DNA from: Nitrospirota bacterium
GTDB lineage: Bacteria; Nitrospirota_A; Leptospirillia; Leptospirillales; Leptospirillaceae
Length of the DNA: 7,235 nucleotides
Assembly (NCBI GenBank): GCA_021838765.1
Contig: JAKCCY010000134.1
Location: 1 to 7,235 of the forward strand
Direction of reading: 5' to 3'
A model generated the notes under the pieces. That model was not told the DNA's origin. It did no database searches and was given only the letters and a program-made list of their open reading frames with translations. Position 1 is the stretch's first letter, and every line of letters starts with the position of its first letter. Below, piece by piece: positions 1-6,986 of this stretch. The translations under genes and the position numbers were made by a program.

Positions 1-270
1 CTCCGGTTGAGGTTCCTCGTTCCGGCGACCTTTACAACCATGGCCTATATTCTTTTCCTTGGCGGAGGTCTTCTGATGAGGGAGGGAAAATCTTCCCCTG
101 CTGTCTCACCGGCTCTTTTAAACAAAATTCACGGTCTTCTGGGAAGGGATCTCGGCGTCTCAACCTTTGCCCGTAGACTCATCACCGAGCCCCTGATGGC
201 CATTGCCCGTACCATCAGGTCGCTTACGATCAAACCCGGAGACCTTTCCGTCAGGGATCGGGAACTTTGA
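1..270 (+). CDS. 3' end of a membrane protein gene, possibly NuoL/DabB-like subunit (partial)
   Basis: The frame is open from the first base, so the real start lies upstream and only the last 89 codons are visible (TGA at 268-270). The fragment begins with one hydrophobic segment, roughly bases 10-80, which would be a last transmembrane helix. A charged, amphipathic tail of about 60 residues follows and probably lies along the membrane face or in the cytoplasm. The stop codon shares one base with the next start (TGATG), which indicates translational coupling to the NuoM-like gene. By position before a NuoM-like gene and dabA, the likeliest identity is the ion-conducting DabB subunit of the NuoL/ND5 type (PF00361). 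That is inferred mainly from context: the catalytic core of the family is outside the window, and the tail has only a loose resemblance to NuoL C-termini. Another membrane subunit of the same complex is possible. Confidence 0.5.
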   Translation, partial: LRLRFLVPATFTTMAYILFLGGGLLMREGKSSPAVSPALLNKIHGLLGRDLGVSTFARRLITEPLMAIARTIRSLTIKPGDLSVRDREL

Positions 271-1679
271 TGAAAGACCCTTTACTCCTGACCATCCTGT
301 TGCTCCTACCTATTTTTTCGATGGTGCTGAACTTCCTTTCCGGAAAAAAAGAGGATCCATTCAACCGGGAAAGCCATTCCCTGGCCCGTTTGTCAAAGCT
401 CTGGCCAATGATTCTCTTTTCTCTTGTCGCCGCCGTTCTGGGAAAACAGCTTGAAGCGCCGCTGACATTTACAATTCTTGCATCGCTTCCTCTTCTTTTG
501 TTTCTTCCGCTCGATGACACAATAGACCCTCTCCGAAACACCCGAACGATCTCGTCACTTCTGACGATTTTCTTTGCGTCGGGCTTTCTGATCTCTCCCG
601 ACTCGCTCTGGGCAACCCTGTTTTGGGAAGGATTACTCATATCCCTTCTCTTCTCCGGAACATTCGGGAGAATCACAAAGGTCGATGATATTTTTCGTAC
701 AAGCGGGGTTCCCTTCCCCCTTTTGATTTCCGCCCTTTTATTTCCGGCTTCCCAGTGGTTGTCGGGAACCCTTCCCGGACAACACATCCATGTTTCGCTT
801 CTCTCTTTCACGACTGGAATCGTTGCACTCGGACTCTTTCTGCCTTCGGCCCCATTCATGAAATGGCTCCTTCTTTTCCCGGATGACAAACTGACGGCCA
901 GAAGCTATTTCCAGCGGGTAGCGCTCACGCTGGTCGCGACAGATGGCCTCATGAGATTCATCCTTCCCCAGCAGTCTCTTGCCGGCAGATCGTTTTTATT
1001 GTCCCATGGACACCTGACACTCTTGTCGATGCTTCTCGTGATATCGGCGCTTCTCGCCCAGATCCAGGGACTGGCTCTTGCCTTTAGTGAGCCGGTTCTC
1101 TTTCGCCGAGTGGCCTACCTGACATTCTCCCAGTCGACACTTCTTGCCACCGCCATCCTTCTTGGAGGCAGCCATCGGGAAACCATCCTGACCCTTCTGT
1201 CCGTATCGCTCATCTCATGCACTGTCACCATCGGCATGCCCCTGTTCCATATCGAGCTCCAAACCCGGCACAGGACCCTTTCAAGCCTTGGTGGCCTCCT
1301 GGTCAACATGCCCAGGACTGCGATCCTCATGGCTCTGGGAAGCATCGCCTTTTCAGGTTTTCCAGGATTTTCCCTCGCGGCGGCCTTTTCCTTTTTTGCT
1401 TTTGACAGGTGGGCGATTCCTTACCTTCTCCTCTCACTCTTTCTTGTAACGATCACCGGGATCCTTCTCGGCAGAACGCTCGGCAATCTTTTCCTTGGAG
1501 AGGAACCTAAAGCCTCTTACCGGCCAAGAGACTTGTCCCTGTGGTCTTTCTCCCTGGGGATCCTTCTACTGCTTCCGATCACCCTGCTGGCGTTCTACCC
1601 CCCAAGCTCCGGACACGGACTCTTTCACCGCCCAGGCTTCAATCAGTCCCTTTCCATAAAGACAGGATCTTCAAAATGA
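270..1679 (+). CDS. NuoM/ND4-like proton-conducting membrane subunit of a DAB-type carbon uptake system
   Basis: This is a 469-residue, very hydrophobic protein with about 14 predicted membrane helices. The antiporter-like family of complex I (NuoL/M/N, Mrp) is recognisable. FWEGLL at 118-123 carries E120 at the place of the essential TM5 glutamate of NuoM. APFMKWL at 194-200 matches the PFHTWLP region. RRVAYLTFSQ at 279-288 matches the KLVAYSSVSH region. The stretch from about 306 to 380, with LGG at 340-342, MPR at 347-349 and GFPG at 363-366, follows the NuoM C-terminal half. No other complex I genes are nearby, and dabA overlaps the 3' end by ATGA, so the protein probably serves the DAB complex rather than NADH dehydrogenase. 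The lysines used for proton transfer in NuoM TM7 and TM8 seem to be replaced. ATG 270 is chosen over the in-frame TTG at 267: it has GGGA at 260-263 and touches the previous stop. The family call is firm; the exact partner role is inferred. Confidence 0.82.
   Translation: MKDPLLLTILLLLPIFSMVLNFLSGKKEDPFNRESHSLARLSKLWPMILFSLVAAVLGKQLEAPLTFTILASLPLLLFLPLDDTIDPLRNTRTISSLLTIFFASGFLISPDSLWATLFWEGLLISLLFSGTFGRITKVDDIFRTSGVPFPLLISALLFPASQWLSGTLPGQHIHVSLLSFTTGIVALGLFLPSAPFMKWLLLFPDDKLTARSYFQRVALTLVATDGLMRFILPQQSLAGRSFLLSHGHLTLLSMLLVISALLAQIQGLALAFSEPVLFRRVAYLTFSQSTLLATAILLGGSHRETILTLLSVSLISCTVTIGMPLFHIELQTRHRTLSSLGGLLVNMPRTAILMALGSIAFSGFPGFSLAAAFSFFAFDRWAIPYLLLSLFLVTITGILLGRTLGNLFLGEEPKASYRPRDLSLWSFSLGILLLLPITLLAFYPPSSGHGLFHRPGFNQSLSIKTGSSK
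1664..1679 (+). promoter_or_regulatory. Shine-Dalgarno and ATGA stop/start overlap that set the dabA start
   Basis: AGGAT at 1664-1668 lies seven bases before ATG 1676-1678. The ATG overlaps the TGA (1677-1679) of the NuoM-like gene. This is the classic layout for translational coupling of subunits made in fixed proportion, and it decides against the longer dabA reading from 1541. Confidence 0.8.
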
Positions 1680-4600
1680 ACAATGCCCTGACACCTGCCA
1701 GCATCGAACTGAGGTCACGGATCCGTCTGGCACTCTCCATGATCCCCACAGCCTGGCCGCTGGACGGTTTCATCCACCATAACCCCCTCCACGGACTGAC
1801 CGACCTCCACTTCACGAAAGCCCTTTCACAGGGGGCCACCCTGTTTGGGGGAGGCGTGTGGCCGACCCGCTCCTATCTGAGGGATCAGTTCAAAAAAGGA
1901 TCCCTGACCCGCTCCGCCCTTCGAAAAACCCTTCTGGAGGCGAATGTCCTTCTGAAAAGCGAAAGCACTGATCCCGGAGTCGAACTCGATTCTCCAAACG
2001 ACGCCGGGCTGCCTTCACTGACACTTTCCCGGATATTCATGTCGGAGCTCCTTGTTGATCCGCCAACACCTGTGTTTTGGGAGAGGGACTGGGACCAATC
2101 CCTTCCCGGTGAAGAGACGGAAGACCCAGCATGGGATTCGATCATCGACGAGCTTTGTCAATCTGGAGAAGAACTCGGATTGCTCCAGGACAGAAAAGTG
2201 GTCAGGAAAAACGTTGCGGCGATTGCCCGAAAGGTCAGGGATCTCCATAAACTCCTCACCCCTCAAAGGAAGCTTTCCGGCAGCGCCTTTTTCCCTTTCA
2301 CCTTCAAGGAGAGATCCCATGGAGGCCATCTCTTTTTCGAGGACGGACTGCAATCCGATCCCCTCCATCATCTGAACACCTTAATCGATGGCATCTCTCC
2401 CGATGAGTTCTCTATCGACCGGCTGAAACCCACTCCCCTTGAATGGCTTGACCGTCTTGCCGGCACATCCCTTGTCTCCCGTCTCGACAATGCGATGAGC
2501 GAGGCGGCAGCCCTGTTCATGGATAATGGACAGGCGTTCTGGACACTTCCCGACCGGGAGAAGGGATTCTTCTCCCTCTTTAAAACCCGATGGAGCGATC
2601 CTCTCCTCGCACCGGATCCAATCTCCTCATGCTCTTCGGGGCTCGCGTCCCTTCCCGACTCCCCCGAAGAGGCAATGCTCTGGGTTCTGAAAGAGATGGG
2701 CATTCCTTCCTCGGAATGGGTGGCCCTTTTCTATCGGGAGTTTTCCTTCCTTCCGGGTTGGTCCGGAACCATCCGCTGGATGTCCGAGTCCCACGAACAC
2801 CGATCCTTCCCCCCCATCGACCCGACCGAATGGATCTCCCTCCGGCTCTGCACCGAATATTTTCTGGGGGAACCTGTAACACGGTCTCTCTGGAAAATTC
2901 CCTTTTCAAGGCCAGCGATTTCAGGGATTTGCAAAGAACATCCGGAAGAGGCCGCCATTCGCCTCCTGGGACTCCATCCCGACCTTCCGCGAGGGGTTGT
3001 CCGAAAAATCGAGGAAGTGACCCTGGAGAGGCCTTTCCAAAGCGTATCGTTTGGTTACGAGGAGCTCTGGGAAGAGATCGTCTCCTCCCACCTGAGAAAC
3101 CAGCCCTTTTTAGACCTGATCCTCTCCCTCTCCCGACTCTGGCTCTGGGAAGAAGGACGTCTTCCTGATCCTTCCGCACTCACCATCGAGCAACTGGCCT
3201 CCCTGATGAACGCGTTTTCCCGGATCCGAAGGGAGAACCTTCCCCTCTGGGGGCTTATGGCCCTTGAGCATCATTACCGGCAAGAACTTCTGGGCCAGAT
3301 CGGCAGCAAGCCCGAAAGCCGCTCCTCCACAGAAGGCTCTCCCCCCAAAAACCAGGTTCTCTTCTGTATCGACGTCCGGTCCGAATCTGTCAGAAGACAT
3401 CTTGAAACACTGGGACCTTACGAAACACGTGGTGTTGCGGGATTTTTTGGTCTTCCCATCGCATTTCGGTCATTTGGTGCGATGATCTTCCACCGTCAGT
3501 CGCCCCCGACGATTTCTCCCAGGATTTTTCTGTGGGAGCTTCACCGTCCCTTTGCCGTGCGATCGATGCGCAGCTTTTTTCAGGGACGAAGGATCTGGCG
3601 ATGGCTGAACCATCTTCTCCACGAACTGAAAAACAATGTGGTGACGCCTTATGTTCTGGTCGAGGCAATCGGCTGGATATCGGGAGTTCCTTTCTTTGGA
3701 AGAACCCTTTTCCCGAGGCGGTACGGAGAACTCTCCGAGACCGTTGCCGCATCCGTCCTGCCAGAGGTGCCCACGATGGTTCCGCTGGACAAGATTTCGG
3801 AAAAGGAAGCCCGGGAAATCGTCGAACAGGAGCAACGCCAAACCATCCGGCAGGTCGTCGCCGAGAAATACAGCCAACGGAATCTTCCCAGAATCCCCGG
3901 ACGGGCGGTCGAGGAATTCCGGTTTCTGATCCTCTCCACCGATCATGAAAAAGAAAATCCCCAAACCAGCCTCGCGAAACTGATCGGACTCTCCCCCAAA
4001 GAGGAAGAAGCCCTGATCCGCGATTTGCGGGAAATTCACCATCTGACACCCCGGATGGCGGCCAACAGGATCGAGGAGCTCGCGCGCGTGGGACTCACCC
4101 CGAACGAACAGGCCAATCTTGCCGAAACGGTTCTCACCGTCTCGGGACTTCGTCACAACCTGGGACGGCTCGTGCTTTTTCTTGGCCACCGAAGCCGGTC
4201 AGAAAACAATCCTTTTGAATCGGCCCTCGACTGCGGCGCCTGCGGAGGTCGAGACGGAAGCCCCAACGCACGGGTCTCGGCGGGACTTCTGAACCGTCCC
4301 GCCGTTCGGGAAATCCTCCAGAAAAGATCGATACACATTCCATCGGACACCTTTTTCATGGCCGGTGTCCATGAAACCACGACAGACCGCTTCTTCTTCT
4401 ATGATCAGGAGGACTGGCCAGAAAGCCATCTCCCGGAAATCGGCGTCCTGATCAAGGACCTCCGTACGGCAGGAACACTGTCGGCGATGGAGCGGCAAAC
4501 CACATTTCCCGACTCTTCTCCACAATCACCGAACATGTCACAGTCCTCTCTTGTCAAACGGGCCCACGACTGGGCAGAGGTCCGGCCGGAATGGGGACTT

Positions 4601-5137
4601 TCCGGAAACGCGGCCCTCGTGATCGGGAATCGCTCCCTCACATCAGGACGGAATCTCTCAAACCGTGTGTTTCTCCAGGAGTACAACCATTCCGACGACC
4701 CCCGGGGGAAATGGCTCGAGACACTCCTTTCCGGACCCATGGTGGTCGCATGGTGGATCAATCTCGAACATTACTTTTCTTCCGTCGACCCCAGAGTCTG
4801 GGGCTCCGGAAGCAAGGTTTCCCATAATGTGACCGGCAGGCTGGGTGTCGTGGTTGGACATGAAGGGGACCTGAGGTTTGGACTTCCACGACAGACTGTG
4901 ATGGACAAGAACAGAAAACTCAGACATGAGCCGCTCAGGCTCCTCGTCATTGTTGAAACCACAAGGGAGAGGATGGAATCCGCCCTTCTGGCCTCCCTGT
5001 CCATCCGGAAGATTTTCGATCTGGAGTGGGCAACCCTTGTTGTCAAGGAGCCGGAACAGCCAGGTTTCTGGCGATATGAAGCGGGAGGAGCCTGGATTCC
5101 AGAAGAGGCTCAAACACCAATCGCCTTTCGAATATAA
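1676..5137 (+). CDS. dabA: DabA, probable inorganic-carbon transporter subunit (UPF0753/DUF2309), long form
   Basis: DabA is a zinc-dependent cytoplasmic protein with a beta-carbonic-anhydrase-like site. With a membrane partner it is thought to convert CO2 to bicarbonate in one direction, driven by an ion gradient. The 1153 residues carry the family hallmarks. W27-L41 is the N-terminal WPLDGFIHHNPLHGL block. CIDVRSE at 564-570 supplies C564 and D566. H838 and DCGACGG at 852-858 supply the other zinc ligands, H838 and C853. The spacings C-x-D and H-(14)-C equal those of Halothiobacillus DabA2 (C351, D353, H524, C539). The C-terminal signature includes INLEHYF at 1028-1034, GSGSKVSHNV from about 1043 and HEPLRLLVIVE from 1084. 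No membrane helix is evident, which fits a peripheral subunit. The protein is much longer than the roughly 830-residue proteobacterial form. An upstream ATG at 1541 lies inside the preceding gene in another frame; ATG 1676 is preferred because it has AGGAT at 1664-1668 and forms an ATGA overlap. Confidence 0.95.
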   Translation: MNNALTPASIELRSRIRLALSMIPTAWPLDGFIHHNPLHGLTDLHFTKALSQGATLFGGGVWPTRSYLRDQFKKGSLTRSALRKTLLEANVLLKSESTDPGVELDSPNDAGLPSLTLSRIFMSELLVDPPTPVFWERDWDQSLPGEETEDPAWDSIIDELCQSGEELGLLQDRKVVRKNVAAIARKVRDLHKLLTPQRKLSGSAFFPFTFKERSHGGHLFFEDGLQSDPLHHLNTLIDGISPDEFSIDRLKPTPLEWLDRLAGTSLVSRLDNAMSEAAALFMDNGQAFWTLPDREKGFFSLFKTRWSDPLLAPDPISSCSSGLASLPDSPEEAMLWVLKEMGIPSSEWVALFYREFSFLPGWSGTIRWMSESHEHRSFPPIDPTEWISLRLCTEYFLGEPVTRSLWKIPFSRPAISGICKEHPEEAAIRLLGLHPDLPRGVVRKIEEVTLERPFQSVSFGYEELWEEIVSSHLRNQPFLDLILSLSRLWLWEEGRLPDPSALTIEQLASLMNAFSRIRRENLPLWGLMALEHHYRQELLGQIGSKPESRSSTEGSPPKNQVLFCIDVRSESVRRHLETLGPYETRGVAGFFGLPIAFRSFGAMIFHRQSPPTISPRIFLWELHRPFAVRSMRSFFQGRRIWRWLNHLLHELKNNVVTPYVLVEAIGWISGVPFFGRTLFPRRYGELSETVAASVLPEVPTMVPLDKISEKEAREIVEQEQRQTIRQVVAEKYSQRNLPRIPGRAVEEFRFLILSTDHEKENPQTSLAKLIGLSPKEEEALIRDLREIHHLTPRMAANRIEELARVGLTPNEQANLAETVLTVSGLRHNLGRLVLFLGHRSRSENNPFESALDCGACGGRDGSPNARVSAGLLNRPAVREILQKRSIHIPSDTFFMAGVHETTTDRFFFYDQEDWPESHLPEIGVLIKDLRTAGTLSAMERQTTFPDSSPQSPNMSQSSLVKRAHDWAEVRPEWGLSGNAALVIGNRSLTSGRNLSNRVFLQEYNHSDDPRGKWLETLLSGPMVVAWWINLEHYFSSVDPRVWGSGSKVSHNVTGRLGVVVGHEGDLRFGLPRQTVMDKNRKLRHEPLRLLVIVETTRERMESALLASLSIRKIFDLEWATLVVKEPEQPGFWRYEAGGAWIPEEAQTPIAFRI

Positions 5138-5158
5138 ACCTACAAAAAAGAGGATCCA

Positions 5159-5500
5159 ATGGCAGGACTGAAGCTTTATTCCGTCAAAAAAGTGGAAATC
5201 ATCACCGCAGGGGAACACCTTCCCTTTCTCAGGGAACTCCTCGACGATGTCAAGGTGTCCGGCTACACCATCATTCCCGATGTCTCGGGAAAGGGCCACA
5301 GCGGCTTCCATGAAGCGCAGCTCATGTTCAACGACATGAACATTCTGGTCATGGTCATTACCGTTGTCCCCGAATCCTGGGTCGAGACGATCCTCTCGGG
5401 GCTCTCGCCTCTTTTTGAGCGTTACTCCGGGGTGGTCTTTGTATCGGATGTCCAGGTCAGCAGGAGGGAGTATTTCGGGGGGACAGGCCAGACGACCTGA
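5159..5500 (+). CDS. PII-like signalling protein linked to the DAB system
   Basis: This 113-residue protein belongs to the PII superfamily of small trimeric sensors. It starts with the usual first beta strand (KKVEIITAGEHLPFLRELLDD, about 10-30). A short glycine-rich loop follows (VSGKGHSGFHEA, 42-53) in the T-loop position, then strands at 62-70 (ILVMVITVV), a second helix (72-88) and GVVFVSDVQVSR at 91-102. It differs from GlnB/GlnK: the uridylylated tyrosine region of the T-loop is not recognisable, and the nucleotide-binding B-loop (TGKIGDGKIF type) is replaced by ERYSGVVF. PII-like proteins sit beside carbon uptake genes in other autotrophs (SbtB with SbtA; the bicarbonate-responsive CPII near carboxysome genes). 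A regulatory role on DabA or the membrane subunits is therefore plausible, but inferred. The gene begins 21 bases after dabA; AGGA at 5151-5154 gives a short four-base spacing to the ATG. It is the last gene of the operon. Confidence 0.88.
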   Translation: MAGLKLYSVKKVEIITAGEHLPFLRELLDDVKVSGYTIIPDVSGKGHSGFHEAQLMFNDMNILVMVITVVPESWVETILSGLSPLFERYSGVVFVSDVQVSRREYFGGTGQTT

Positions 5501-5510
5501 TTCCCCGAAA
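5473..5510. terminator. Strong hairpin over the convergent junction, possible transcription end
   Basis: TTTCGGGG (5473-5480) pairs perfectly with CCCCGAAA (5503-5510). Inside it, two G-U pairs, one A-A mismatch and CAGG/CCTG (5484-5487 with 5496-5499) extend the stem to about 15 positions around an eight-base loop. The hairpin covers the last codons and stop of the PII-like gene and ends just before the stop of the opposing gene at 5518. No U-run follows the stem on either strand, so it is not a textbook intrinsic terminator. It may act as a two-way stop, a Rho-assisted site or an mRNA 3'-end stabiliser. Confidence 0.45.
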
Positions 5511-5517
5511 AAAGAAT

Positions 5518-6054
5518 TTACCGGGACGGGCTTTCTTCGTGGAAGGCCACGAGAGGATGAAGGGCGATCTCGTTATCCAGTGCATGATAGAAACGAAGAA
5601 TACTGTTTCGGGTTGCCCCCAGATCAGGAAGTGACCCGTCAGCCTTTCCCGACATGGACAGCCTGACGCCTTCGGAGATGGGGGTTTTGGTCAGCGTCAT
5701 GGTCTCTTTCTTTCTCCAGAATGTCGAAGGAACCTTGATCCGGTAGGTCCCGCCTGTTCCTGACACCGTCAGCGTCTCGATCGTCCAGCCCCGAAAATGC
5801 TTGATCGCCCGCATGATGTTCTGATCCAGAACAATAACATCCCCTTCATAGTTTCGGTCCATCAGCTCGGGGAGGGGATATCCCTGGCCAGTCCAGGCCC
5901 GGTTCAGGGAGAAGTAGACGGATAATCGCTTCATGACTCCCGGAGGATTCCACAGATTCGTGTTGTTCGAGATCAGGTCCCCTCCGAGATAGACAAAACA
6001 GGCCAGACAGAAAACGGCCAAACCGATGAAAGTCCAGCGCACCGGTCCGCTCAT
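5518..6054 (-). CDS. Unknown protein with one N-terminal membrane anchor, coupled to trxB
   Basis: I do not recognise this 178-residue protein. A short polar start with one arginine (R6) leads into a single hydrophobic helix at about 7-24, so it is probably anchored in the inner membrane with residues 26-178 outside. The soluble part is mixed alpha/beta in look, has many basic residues around 130-140 (FWRKK), and contains no recognisable catalytic motif. The helix holds C16-L-A-C19, a CxxC pair that is unusual inside a membrane segment; a lipobox reading (cysteine at -3) is poor. The ATG at 6054-6052 overlaps the trxB stop as ATGA and follows AGGGGG with a six-base gap. This start is therefore preferred over an in-frame ATG at 6105 that would overlap trxB by 55 bases. 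Co-translation with trxB hints at a link to redox or envelope upkeep, but this is only context. Confidence 0.75.
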   Translation of the reverse strand: MSGPVRWTFIGLAVFCLACFVYLGGDLISNNTNLWNPPGVMKRLSVYFSLNRAWTGQGYPLPELMDRNYEGDVIVLDQNIMRAIKHFRGWTIETLTVSGTGGTYRIKVPSTFWRKKETMTLTKTPISEGVRLSMSGKADGSLPDLGATRNSILRFYHALDNEIALHPLVAFHEESPSR

Positions 6055-6977
6055 CCATGGCCCCCTGCTTCGAGAAATCTCTCGGCATCCATGGCCGCCA
6101 TGCACCCGGAACCGGCTGCGGAAATTGCCTGGCGGTAGGTCGGATCCTGAACATCTCCCGCCGCAAAGATACCGGGGACGGAGGTTTTGGTTCCGTCATG
6201 GGTCCGGATATAGCCGACATCGTCCATGTCGCACAGCCCTTTCACAAAATGGCTGTTGGGGGTATGGCCGATCCCGAGGAAAAAGCCCTGACAGGGAATC
6301 TCGGAGATCTCCCCCGTTACGGAGTCCTTGACCCTGACACCGGTCACCTGTCCTTTGGACACGTCAAGGACTTCGAGAACTTCCTTGTTCCAGGCAAACC
6401 GGATCTTTTCATTGGCGTGAGCGCGATCCTGCATCGCTTTTGAGGCGCGAAGACGATCCCGGCGATGGACGATGGTCACCGACTTTCCAAAACGCGTCAG
6501 AAAGATCGCCTCTTCAAGGGCTGTATCCCCACCTCCGATCACAACGATCTCCCGTTCCTTGAAAAAGAATCCGTCGCATGTCGCACAGGCCGACACACCG
6601 GCTCCCATAAGGGCTTTTTCAGACGGGAGTCCCAGATATTTGGCCGAAGCCCCGGAAGCGATAATCAGGGTTTTCGTATGGAGAACCTCATCTTCCCCGG
6701 ACAGAATGAATCCGCCTTTTTCCGGAACGACCGACTCGATTGAACGGGTCATGAACCGGGTTCCGAAGCGGAGGACCTGGGCCTTCATCCTTTCAATCAG
6801 CTCGGGCCCGGTGATCCCATCCGGAAATCCGGGAAAATTGTCCACTTCAGTCGTTGTCGTCAACTGTCCCCCATGCTGGGGACCTTCCAGAACAACAGGA
6901 GAAAGTCCGGCTCTGGCGGTATAAAGTGCTGCGGTCAGTCCCGCCGGACCGGACCCCAAAATCACGACGTCTTCCAC
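6051..6977 (-). CDS. trxB: Thioredoxin reductase (NADPH, FAD)
   Basis: This cytoplasmic flavoenzyme passes electrons from NADPH through FAD and a cysteine pair to thioredoxin, which keeps protein thiols reduced. The 308 residues match the usual bacterial length of about 310-320. The FAD-binding GSGPAG is at 8-13. GGQL at 36-39 and NFPGFP at 47-52 are also typical of the family. The redox-active pair C131-A-T-C134 is followed by D135. GGGDTA at 148-153 is the NADPH-binding fold, and HRRDRLRA at 171-178 holds the arginines that select the NADPH phosphate. The second FAD motif GIFAAGDVQD is at 269-278, followed by the conserved RQAISAAGSG block. All key residues are intact. The start is GTG at 6977-6975, chosen for the GGAGGT just upstream and because it places the first motif at the normal distance. 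It is the first gene of a minus-strand pair with the unknown membrane-anchored protein. Confidence 0.97.
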   Translation of the reverse strand: MEDVVILGSGPAGLTAALYTARAGLSPVVLEGPQHGGQLTTTTEVDNFPGFPDGITGPELIERMKAQVLRFGTRFMTRSIESVVPEKGGFILSGEDEVLHTKTLIIASGASAKYLGLPSEKALMGAGVSACATCDGFFFKEREIVVIGGGDTALEEAIFLTRFGKSVTIVHRRDRLRASKAMQDRAHANEKIRFAWNKEVLEVLDVSKGQVTGVRVKDSVTGEISEIPCQGFFLGIGHTPNSHFVKGLCDMDDVGYIRTHDGTKTSVPGIFAAGDVQDPTYRQAISAAGSGCMAAMDAERFLEAGGHG

Positions 6978-6986
6978 AAAACCTCC
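6975..6986 (-). promoter_or_regulatory. Shine-Dalgarno that sets the GTG start of trxB
   Basis: Read on the minus strand, GGAGGT (6986-6981) is followed by TTT and GTG (6977-6975). The match to the anti-Shine-Dalgarno is strong, though the three-base gap is tight. An ATG four codons upstream (6990) is out of frame with TrxB, so GTG is the only sensible start. Confidence 0.75.

Noticed and set aside
251..889. 212-codon minus-strand frame opposite the NuoM-like gene
   Set aside because: The plus-strand frame encodes a clear multi-helix membrane protein, and the antisense product is the typical charged mirror of hydrophobic codons.
1541..1675. 45-codon N-terminal extension of dabA from an upstream ATG
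   Set aside because: It lies wholly within the NuoM-like coding sequence in another frame, lacks family resemblance, and the ATG at 1676 has a proper ribosome-binding site and an ATGA overlap.
3470..4189. Long open frame (239 codons) on the minus strand inside dabA
   Set aside because: It is antisense to a strongly conserved part of dabA, including the approach to the zinc site, and its translation is arginine/glycine-rich with no domain. It is a shadow of dabA codon usage, as are the frames at 2580-3179 and 3390-4049.
4658..5311. 217-codon minus-strand frame across the dabA end and PII-like start
   Set aside because: It spans two well-supported plus-strand genes and their junction, has no recognisable motif, and is best explained as an antisense shadow.
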